NCBI GenBank assembly: GCA_022013615.1
Contig: JAKLQB010000340.1
Span: forward strand, 1 to 10,338
Reading direction: 5' to 3'
Length of the DNA: 10,338 nucleotides
Source: Desulfobacterales bacterium
Lineage (GTDB): Bacteria; Desulfobacterota; DSM-4660; Desulfatiglandales; Desulfatiglandaceae
The position numbers and the translations under genes were made by a program. This document shows, in pieces, positions 1 to 10,338 of the stretch; positions within the stretch are counted from its first letter, which is position 1; each line of letters opens with the position of its first letter. The notes under the pieces were generated by a model. That model did no database searches. It saw only the letters and a list, made by a program, of their open reading frames with translations, and was not told where the DNA came from.

Positions 1-837
1 AATCAGTTGCTTGTGACCCTTGGAGCGGATTTCACGATGACAGACCTGACCGGCAAGACCGACGCACGCGCGAACGAATCATACACCGATTTCGGCTTCC
101 TTATCTTGAATAAGAAGGTTCCGTTGACGGTCCGTCAGGATGATGCGGCCTGCTTCAAGAATACCTTGAGCGAAGGGGACAAGGGCACGTTGGCTTTCGC
201 ATTCTTCATCGCCTCGCTGGAGAAGACGCCGGACTTGGACAAGCAAATCGTGATCCTTGATGACCCGCTTTCGAGCCTGGACCAAACCCGGCGCGAGGCC
301 ACAGCAAGAGTCCTTCTCGATCTGTCTCCGAAGCTGAATCAGCTTTGCATTTTCACTCACAAAAAGGATTTTCTTCGGATGCTGTTCGACAAGATACCGA
401 GCAACACCGTCCTTCAAGTTCGGTCAGACAAGAAGAATGGAAGTAGTCTTGAGGCGTTTGATGTGGAGGAAGACCGCAAGGGCGAGTACGTTCACATGGT
501 CGAAGACTTGGAGAGGTACGTTGATGAGGACTTCGGGCCAACACCGGACACGATGCAGGGTAATATCCGCAAGGTTTTCGAGATCGTCCTGAAAACTAAG
601 TACTACCGCGCCCTGGCAGAAGATATCAAGGCAAAGAAGGGCTTGGCGAAGCTACTTGAAACGCTTTTTGGTGCAGGACTCCTTGACGTTGTCCTGAAAC
701 CCAAGATGTTCGACCTATGTAGCGTGACAAACGGCCCGCACCACGGCGAGATTGTCGATGCCCCGTCGAAGAAACTAATGCGTGATGAGCTCATCCCGTT
801 GATAAATGAAGCTCTTGGTCTGCTTGAAATGGTGTGA
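1..837 (+). CDS. AAA_13 / RloC-like ABC-type ATPase, C-terminal part (5' truncated by window edge)
   Basis: The reading frame is open to base 1 with no stop, so the gene starts upstream; a TTG at 7 is only the first possible start inside the window. What remains is the C-terminal half of an ABC/SMC-like ATPase. An ABC signature (LSEGDKG) lies at 166-186. A Walker B plus D-loop (IVILDDPLSSLD) lies at about 247-282. A switch histidine (FTHKKD) has its His codon at 358-360. The LSEG-DKG form and the long tail after the D-loop, ending with an N-x-x-HH motif (NGPHHGE), fit the AAA_13/COG4694 family, which includes RloC- and PrrC-like anticodon-nuclease ATPases. Known members couple ATP hydrolysis to nucleic-acid damage responses in phage defence. 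The Walker A and any zinc-hook coiled coil would be upstream and cannot be seen. A nuclease role is an inference; a plain DNA-repair or restriction-associated ATPase is equally possible. The gene is more G+C-rich than its neighbours, consistent with transfer. Confidence 0.8.
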   Translation, partial: NQLLVTLGADFTMTDLTGKTDARANESYTDFGFLILNKKVPLTVRQDDAACFKNTLSEGDKGTLAFAFFIASLEKTPDLDKQIVILDDPLSSLDQTRREATARVLLDLSPKLNQLCIFTHKKDFLRMLFDKIPSNTVLQVRSDKKNGSSLEAFDVEEDRKGEYVHMVEDLERYVDEDFGPTPDTMQGNIRKVFEIVLKTKYYRALAEDIKAKKGLAKLLETLFGAGLLDVVLKPKMFDLCSVTNGPHHGEIVDAPSKKLMRDELIPLINEALGLLEMV

Positions 838-3800
838 TGTGTGGGTGTCAGTAGATAGTCAATGCAATGGATGCACGCCCAACAGGTCGCTGCACTGGGG
901 TTATGTGTAGAAGGGTCAGGAAATGAATCCACAATGGTTTGGCGACTCATTTGATATTGTTAAGAGGTACTTTGTAGAAAACCTTAGGGCAATCGGATAT
1001 CATGTTGTCGTCGATCCTATGCTTACGGGTGAATGGAATGGGCTTGAACAGAAGTTTTATCATTTACTCGGTGCCTCGCCACTCGGGGAGTCAAGCAGTA
1101 ATAAATCAGCATTGCTACTTGATCCAGATATCGGTATCGGTAGGAGAAAAACGAAACAGCATGTAACCATAGAAGTTATTGCATCACATCTACGAAATTA
1201 CGAAGTTGTTTTTTCGTTTGATCATTCATTTTCCAGAGCAGGTAGTGCCACTGAGAAAATTAGAGAAAAATTGGGCAGGCTGAAAGAAACAGGCAATTTT
1301 GGGTTCTATTATGATTCACACGCAAGGTTTTTATTTGCAGCAAACGCCTTAGAAAATCTGAATGAAGTAGAACAACAACTCCTATCTTCCGGCTTGCCAG
1401 CGAGCAGGCTGTTAAAAATATGATGAACATAAATAATAAGAGGTAGCAATTGACACTCACTGTTGAAGCAAAGAGATAGACGATCGTCAGGACTTGCTCG
1501 CCCAAAGAGCCAAGAATGTTTGGGCTCTATTGTAGCAAGCAATAGATGTCAGGCCTACACAGTTGACAGATATGTTTCTATGATGTATAGGGATTAGCTA
1601 AATTTTTAAAAATCATGGGAGCAGCAATGGGCAGGCCCTTACGAATTGAGTATCCCGATGCTTTTTATCACATAACTGCAAGGGGAAACGAGCGGCAAAA
1701 TATATTTAAAAGTAATAGAGATCGAGAACGTTTTCTCGGTTATTTGGAGTCAGCCAGCGAGCGTTATAAAGCAATCATTCATACTTACAGCCTTATGGAC
1801 AACCATTACCATATTTTGCTGCAAACACCGGCCGGAAACCTGTCTCAAATTATGCATCACATCAATGGCGCTTATACGAATTATTTTAATGTGAAACGAA
1901 AAAGATCCGGTCATTTGTTTCAAGGCAGATACAAGGCACTGCTGGTAGATATTGATGGGTATGCCCAGGAACTTTCCCGCTATATCCATTTAAACCCTGT
2001 CAAGGCCGGGATGGTAGAAAAACCTGAACAATACAAGTGGTCAAGTTATCGGGATTATATAAATGTGAACAAATCGTCAAAATGGCTTTGTATTGATTTC
2101 GTACTGAGCCTGTTTAGCATAAAGACTTCTATTGCCAAGAAGCAATACCGCAGGTTTGTGGAATCAATGATCGATGTGGAATATGAAAGTCCCTTAAAAA
2201 ATGTTTTTGCTTCAACGATACTGGGTGACCGCAGTTTTATCAACCAAATAAGAGAAAAACACTTGGATAGAAAGAAATCAGATCGTGATCTTCCGGATTT
2301 AAAGCAATTTTATGAAATGCCCGACCTAGAGAAAATAATTAAACAGGCCGCCAAAGTATTGAATGAAGATGCAGCATTATTAAAAAGAGTTCAGATCTAC
2401 TTGTGTCATAAATTTAGTGGGCAAAAATTAAAAGAAATCGGATTGCACTTTGGAATTGGGGTATCTGGTGTTTCTCAGGCAAGCCGCCGCGTTGCGTTGC
2501 AAATCAAAGACGATAAAAAACTGAAAAAAAAGATCGATAAAATTATTTCAGATCTCAACTTGTCAACTGTGTAGGCCTGACACCTATACCGCATATTACC
2601 CCTATCAATCCTTGATAATCTCGATCCTCTCCTTAACAGGGATTTTAGTTATTATCGGCAGATCCTTTCCTTGTTTAACAATAGTTACATAATCCCTGCT
2701 TATCACTACAATCCTCCAGCCGTCTATCTCATCACCTACCTGCACACTCCACTCTTTGTCTGTATCTCTATCATACAAAATAGCTTGTTCCAGATTTTCT
2801 TGTATAGACACAACTTTAAAGTCTTGTCCAAGTGCAAGGCTTGAAAATATAAACAGTATCAGGATAATTAAAACGAAAAATCTATACATTTCATTAACCT
2901 CCATTATTATTCATACGAACATTCTGAATCGATGGGATTAGAAGCATTGTCAAATAGTACCGAGAAAAACGAAACCATTCCCCTGATTGAATGGAACTTG
3001 GTTATAAATCTTGCGTAACAAGGTTCATATCCGCAATAAACAGGGTCCACTAACTCTAGTTGGTTTTTTATAGCGTCCATGACCGTTGATGGTCTTGGGA
3101 ATATTCCATGAAATAGAACGCATTGGTCTTCATCTACTATTTTAGTATACTCAACACTGGTACTGCGGTTGAAGTCGTAGTCACTTAAAATAAACAAACG
3201 AAAATATTCATTAGGATGGAGGATAGCCTTTTCGAAATTATTATCGGCAGAGGTCTCTGGTGTGGCATCTTGCGGGTTGTTAACGGGTGAGTACCTGATG
3301 TGAATGTTTTCCGCGTTATGAGGATAGACATCCCACTCGTCCGGATCTACGACTCCATCCTCATCAGTATCCACATAGGCTATGGCCTCTGAGCTGCCCG
3401 AATCAAACAGTTGATCATCCATGCATATCTGATCCATAACATTATAATAAAGTATTGGTGTCGGTTCACTTATGTCTTTAAATCCCACTGCTACTGCCCC
3501 CTCTTCACGACCAAGGCCACCTTTGTAGATTAGATAAATATAAACATCTGTTGCCCACAGGGGGATTTGATTATCACTTAGATCAAATTCAAACTCTATG
3601 GGGTCAGGCGTATCCGGTGTTATCCTCGGGATGGTTTGAATACCATCAAGTTCTTTTACAATGTAATGGAATTCATAGGAGGTGGCAGTCGGAGGGTTTT
3701 GGAATTGATCGCCCTGACCAAGCCTGTATTTTACCACAAGCGTCACGGTTCCACCGGTCATTTCTTCACCGTCTGGAGAATTATTTATAGCATAAACCGT

Positions 3801-6800
3801 CATAGAATCAAAACCTTCTGAAGCAGGATCAATGTCTTCCAGAACTTTATCAGCAAGTGCGTAAACTCCTGAATCTGGAAGGGTTATTTCAATGGCGCCG
3901 CGGAAGAAATAATCTAATAGTGCAGCCGAATAACCAACGGCTCGGGGTATGAGTTTATTAGCATAATCGTCCCAGCACTTTTTATCTAAGGACAAGGCAG
4001 CAGAAACTATATCGGTATGGCCCTGGTATTCGATAGTAAAATAGTCCACAGCAGCTAAATGCTCTATATCCTCACCTATTCCGTCTTTAAACTTGATATA
4101 GACACGTTTGTCAGTTTTACCATCCTCGGCATTAACTAGTTCAGGGTTAGTCCAATATATTTCATTGATAGTAGTGTCATCAAGTGCTGGGTGTTGATAA
4201 TCCCACATTGTATCCTGCGTAAGGAAATTGGCGTTGGAATACTCTGCGAGCCCTATAATATTGTTATTCTCTGGTAGATCACTCCCTTTATTATACTGGT
4301 TTCGGTCGAATAGTCCACTCGCCGGAACTAAATTGTTATAATTCGGATCGGGCAGAGGATCGGTCAGCAAAATCAGGTCTGGACGATGGGCTGTGAGGTT
4401 CAAGTCATCTAGATATTCTTTTGTGTAAGTTTCATAATTCCATCTTCCCCTTTCCATAATTGGAAACACGTGGAGGTCGTTCCTAGTATGGAGGGGAACA
4501 GACATATCTTCTAATAGGTGCATTACCTGACCCACTGCCCTAAAGCAGTCTGCAAAGTTTTGATTTCTTTCCTCCACGGTCTGTTTTGTTAGCGCATCAT
4601 AATAATATTTCCTGGCCTTGCCCCATGACCAATCGCCTGTAAGGTTCATTGTAAAGTCCTGCTGCTCCGGTTTTAGGCCCCAGAGAATCGTGGAAACAGG
4701 GTATCTGAAATAGTATCTCCAGTACACCAAATTGAGCGCATTATCTAAACCCGCATCATCCCAATCCTTTAAAGGATCGTGAAAATGATTAAAAGCACGG
4801 GACCTGAGAACATCATATTTTCCTAACCACCCATAGTCCTCTGCCGCTCCACCAAAGGCGATCCATTTTAGAGCCGATTTTGTTTCATTACCTTTTTTAA
4901 ATATAGCGTCAATTCCATTATGAATACCCAGTTGATTCTTTAATACAGAATCTAATTGTGAAGCTTCCACGGCTGCTTCATTGAGTTTTTTGTGAACTGG
5001 CCCGTCATATGCCCACGAGAGCTGAAATGTAGTTACAATCGTGATGATCATTGATATGGTAACCTCAAATTGTTTCATAATTTTTATCGCTCCTTATTTG
5101 GTATCGACTCTAGACGTAAGCCAAGACTTCTACGTTCTTCATTGATTGCTTTTATATACAGTTTCCTCTTTTCGTAAGAAATTCCAGAATAGGGATCCGC
5201 ACCATAAATTACATTTCTCTTTCTCTCTTTGATGGTCTTCAACTTGGGCAACTCATAAACAATATATTTGTTAGGAGATGGCCAGGATTTGTTTTCACCC
5301 ACTGCTTTAGCTTGTTTATGATCAGGAAAAACACCGTAGCTGGGTTTAAAAATAATAATCTTTCCTCGTGAATCTCCGCGACAAAGTACGAACCATCTCA
5401 TTTTCCATGATATATTGAATTCCCCTTTCTCATCAGTTAAAGTCTCCTGAGCATCTACAACAAATGAATTAGATCCTGCGACTGTTGCTACCGATTTATA
5501 ATAAACGGCCAAAACTGCTGCTTTGGCAATAGGTTCTTTTGTAATAGCATCTATCACCTTACCGTTAAATGAGGATAAATAGAGGCAAGGAAAAGGACTG
5601 AAAACGCCACCAGAGCAGGTCCCAAGGATCATGAAGAAAATAAACAGGCATCCCCCTACAACAGCAAGTTTCCACTTTTTTCTTATTCTTCTTTCCATTT
5701 AAAATAACATCTCCTAAATCAATATCTCTCAATCTGCCACAAACCACTTCCATTTTTGCTAAAGTAAATATAATAGGTAATGGTGACTGTTTGACCATCT
5801 ATATTGTGATCACGCTTTATCCTGTATTTGGCTCGATCACCCGTTGCGTAGATCAGCTCGATATCCTGCATCTGCTGGATTTTGGTTGCAAGATCACTCC
5901 CCAGGAGATTATAGATGGCTTCGTATTTGTCTCTTAAGCCTTCATATTGGTACAATAATGCCTTTTGAATATCCCCATCAATCAATGCAGCCTTCATCCC
6001 ATTCCATTTCGCTTTGAGCAAGGCATCGAGTGCCGCTTCATCCATCACTTCTATTGCAACGGTATCTGTGTAAATATTGCTTTGATCATCTTCCACCTTT
6101 GCTGTGAAGTAATAAATGCCCTCGGTAGTCATCCTTACCCTGTATTCATAGGCTGTGCTATCAAGACTCTCCACCTCGCCAGGGCCTGTGTAGGTAAGGG
6201 ACGAGTCCGTAAAGCTAAATGACGCCTCTATACTCAGTGTTACCTCAAGTGGTGAAACGCCAGACTCTGTGTCTGCTGTAAGCCTTATATAATCCCCTGT
6301 TGTCTGTGCATAAACAGTGATTGATGCACTTGCCGTGTACCCCTCTGTATCCTTTGCCATGGCTGTGATAACATTTTCACCCTCCTCTAAGGGCACATGA
6401 TTTGCCACAAACTGATCTCCATTTACAATGGTAGGCATACCATTTACGGTGACCCCTGTTTCATTTCCCTCTGAATTAGTTATCGTACCTTTTACAATTA
6501 TATCAGGTCTGTAAATGGTCTCGCCATCACTTGGAGAAGTGATTTCTAACGTAATCAGTGTGAGAACCGTCACCGTCACATTAACTGCGTCTGTCCCTCC
6601 AGGTCCTGAGGCTGTGATGGTGTAAGTGGTTGTTTCAATTGGCGAAACAGGGATCGACCCATTTACGCCAACACTGCCAATATTCGGCTCGATAACACAA
6701 GAATCAGCATTGGTCGAAGTCCATGTCAGAGTGGAAGATTCGTTCTGCATAATTGTTTCAGGATTTGCAGAAATCTCCACTGTGGGAGGATAAAGCACCG

Positions 6801-9800
6801 TAACAGTGACACTATCTGTGGTTGAACCTCCAGGGCCTATAGCTGTGATAGTGTAGGTAGTGGTCTCGATGGGTGATACATAGATTGATCCGCTCAGATC
6901 AACATGGCCTATACCCTGATCTATGCTAGTTGAGTCCGCTAAGGTGGTGCTCCAAGTCAGCATGGAAGACTCACCCATAAGAATGGTACCAGGATCAGCA
7001 CTCATAGTTGCGGTTGGTGGAGGGTAGGTCACAGTAACTGTAACAGAAGCCGTGGCTGTACCTCCGGGGCCTGTTGCGTTAATTGTATAGGTGGTGGTCT
7101 CGCCAGGTGATACAGACATCGTACCATTTACAGGAACAGATCCTATGCCTTGATCTATTACAACTGTATCTGCATTTGTTGAACTCCATGATAAAGTCGA
7201 TGGCTGGCCCGGAACAAGGATTTCAGGATTTGCATTTATACTCACGGTAGGTGGATAGGCTACGGTAACGGTAACACTGTCCGCAGAGATACCCCCAAGC
7301 CCCATTGCTGTAGTGGTGTACGTAGTGGTCTCAGTGGGTGATACCGAAATCGATCCATTCACGTCCACGGTGCCGATAGCGGGCTCAATGACACAGGAAT
7401 CAGCGTGGGTCGAAAGCCAACTCAGGGTGGAAGACTGACCAACCTGAATTGATCCTGGATCAGCGCCTAAGTTTACGGTGGTGATTGAGTAAATATAAGC
7501 TGAGCCCGTATTATTATCATCAGCCAGCGAACCGACAATGGCATACCCAGCATCTATGGCTACGGAACAACCAAAGAAATCATATTCTTCCCCATCACTT
7601 GCCGTGAGTTTTGACTGCTGGATCCAGTCAGGATCATCACACTTGAAAATATAGGCAGCGCCGGAATTGTCTCCGCCATCATCGTCACTAAGTGCGCTGA
7701 CAATAATGTATTCTCCGCTTATGGATACAGAATGCCCAAACAAGTCTTCTGCCGCTGCATCGGTTGGTGTAAGTTTAGCCTGCTTAGCCCAGGCATCACC
7801 ATCACGCTTGAATACGTATGCTGCACCTGAGTCATTTTCGACATCATCGTCTTCATAAGCTCCCACAACGGCGTAGTCGCCGGTTATACATGCCGAATTC
7901 CCGAAACGATCTAGAACTGATCTGGGTGTTTCGTTTAAATCGAATGAGGTAAGTTCGGCCTGCTTAATCCAAACTGTGTCTTCACGCTTAAAAACATAGG
8001 CAACTCCTGAATTGACAGGGTTCGTAGAGCTCTCCCAAAGAAAATACCGACGACTACAGACAATGGCATAGTCCCCGCTTATTGATACGGATTCTGCAAA
8101 AGCCTGCTCAAATGAGCTCGTCCTTTCGAAAAGCCTGGCATACTGAGTCCAGTTCGTGCCCTCGCGCTTGAAAATATAAGCGGCACCTGAGGTCGTGAAT
8201 GAATAAATGGGGTCCCCACTAGCGCCCACAATGGCATAATCTCCGCTTATGGATACAGAATGCCCAAACCAGTCTTCTGCCGCTGCATCGGTTGGTCTGA
8301 GTATAGCCTGCTCAGTCCATACATCGTCATCACGCTTGAATATGTAGGCTGCACCTGACTCACTTCCGTAGCCGTCGTTACCAAAAGCACCCACAATGGC
8401 GTAGTCGCCGCTTATGGATACAGAATGACCAAAATAATCTCGTTCTGCTGCATTGCTGGCAGTTAGTTTTATTTGTTCAATCCAGATGGTATCCTCACGC
8501 TTGAATATGTAAGCTGCACCTGAATTTTCTCCGCCATCATCGTCATTATCCGCACCCACAATGGCATAGTCGCCGCTTATGGATACAGAATGGCCGAAAC
8601 GATCAAGTTCTGCTGCATCGCCGGCAGTTAGTTTGATTTCTACTGAAGGAATGGGATTATGATCGATGGTTAATACACCATCACAATAATCAACGACCGG
8701 ATCATTTATCCCGTCATCAATCACCGCATAAACATAATACGACCCTTCTCCTATCTCTGCGGTATTCCACGCGTATGTATCATCTCCATATCCGTCAAGG
8801 TCTTCACTCAATCCACTCACAATAAATGTTCCGTCTGCGCCGCTGTTATCGGTGTCATAGTAGAATGAAATGGTTGCATTATCATCAGGATCATCATCAG
8901 TCCATTGTATCTTAAAGATCGTATCAGCCGTATCATCAACTCCATCAGGTTCGGTTACTGTAATGGACGGCGGGTGATTGACAGTGACGGTAACATTGTC
9001 AGTAGCTGTGCCTCCCGGACCTGTTGTCGTGATTATATATGTAGTGGTCTCAGCAGGCCATACCTCGATCGAACCATTTGCGTCAGCATAGCCGATACCA
9101 GGCTCTATCGTGCAGTAATCAGCATTTGTGGAAGTCCAGGAAAGGGTCGTTGATTGTCCCACCCCAATGCTCTCAGGATCAGCACTGATGGTGACGGTCG
9201 CCGGGTCGATTCCATTTTCTTGTGTGACCTCAATGGTCAGATAACTTCCCTGAGCGCTCGCCATCCATACTGATATCGAGTTATCGTCAGCAAGATTAAT
9301 AGGGCGCTCCAGCAGATGAACAACCACGCTAAAGTCAGCCTTGCCAAATATTTGCCCTCCATTCACAGTAACTATTGCACTGCTTAATGCGTCGACTATT
9401 CTATGTTCACCTTCCCCAGTCCCATTCTTTACAATGAGCGTTCCCTCTACTTCAGAGGCAGAAAACGTAGCGGTATAGACATTAGGTTCACCCATAGTTC
9501 TTTCGTACTGAACCGGCCCAAACACTGTCGCCTGAACTGCAAAAGAGGTGTTTGTAAAGAACCCCAGAAGAATAACCAGTGCAACCAAGACAGCCTTTTT
9601 CATTATTTGCCCCCCTTAGTTTCCTTTTGCTCAATAATTTCTATAAGATTACTGTCCATAGTCCAGTCACGCCAGCCTGAGGGTAAGAGGTCAGCTGAAT
9701 ATAACGGTGGCTATGGGGAAAATGTTTAGTTGAGAGCAAAACGTGCTTTTATTCGCAAGTATCCCCTACTACAAAAGCTTTGCAAAAGTCAATACTGGAA

Positions 9801-10338
9801 AAATACGGATAAAATACTTAGACAAATTAGGTATTGCCAATCCATAAATGGCTATTTTCTCTCCGAGCCATAGGGTCTACGAGCCGGAGGCCACAATCTC
9901 TGCGCCTGCCCTGTGGAATGTTGACCCCGTTGAATGTGAAACCTATTCAACTGGGGCGAAGCCTATTTCTCCGGGGTGGTTAATCCTGCTGACAAAGGGA
10001 CATCTTCCCCCGCACAAAGTCCGGGATCTTGGACTTGACCTTGCGCAAACTATCTCATTTTTTGATGGACACTAACTAAAAATAAACAGTATTGACTTAA
10101 CATGTGGATCTGATATTAACCCGGTTGGGCGAAAATGCTCGATTGGGTGCCGTCAGAAGTCAGCAGTCAGCGATCAGAAGAAAAAATCTACTCGAAATTC
10201 TATAACCTCCAGACCTCGTTATTTGATCTAAAAACTAGGTCCGATTTTTGGACACCATCGTCATCATAATGGCTATATGGAGCCAAATTGAGGAATTGTG
10301 AATTTAGGGATTGAGGGATTAAGATAAGGAAAAGATTC

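Overview
The window looks like bacterial chromosome, probably from a Desulfobacterota (deltaproteobacterial) or neighbouring lineage. This is an inference from three things: moderate G+C, a long IS200-type (RAYT-like) transposase with a DnaA-like C-terminal helix-turn-helix region, and a secreted operon of FG-GAP, Ig-like and S1/P1-nuclease/phospholipase-C-like proteins. No rRNA, tRNA or phylogenetic marker is present, so the assignment is weak.

Layout. (1) 1-837, plus strand: the 3' part of an AAA_13/RloC-like ATPase gene that enters from the left edge. It is visibly more G+C-rich than what follows. A small unknown gene with a DPDxGI motif follows at 923-1423. The pair has the look of a defence or accessory locus, but the evidence is contextual. 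(2) 1424-2604: a short spacer with a REP-like nested hairpin, then a compact mobile element (1542-2587). The element is a single-gene Y1 (HUH) transposase unit enclosed by 27-bp inverted repeats that match at 26 positions. The left repeat supplies the -35 box of a likely transposase promoter, and the right repeat supplies the last codons and stop of the transposase. (3) 9603-2605, minus strand: four closely spaced genes (gaps of 20, 5 and 17 nt) that read as one operon of exported proteins. They are a 1294-residue Ig/FG-GAP-propeller protein, a 204-residue membrane-anchored protein with a carboxypeptidase-regulatory-like domain, a 723-residue exported zinc-dependent phospholipase C/S1-P1-like protein with an EF-hand loop, and a 94-residue exported protein with a small beta-rich, PilP/GspC-like motif. 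(4) 9604-10338: about 735 bp without a convincing gene. It holds the leader of the operon, a G+C-richer stretch (9855-10064) with several phased stems that may be a structured RNA on the plus strand, and short tandem repeats (a 4x7-bp array and a 2x8-bp repeat).

How the genes may work together. All four minus-strand products carry an N-terminal export or anchor sequence, so the operon probably builds an extracytoplasmic or surface assembly: a large multidomain binding protein, a putative metal-dependent hydrolase and two small accessory envelope proteins. The transposon ends only about 18 bp beyond the last operon gene, which suggests that it inserted at or near the operon's 3' end. The window has no CRISPR array and no recognised plasmid or phage genes.
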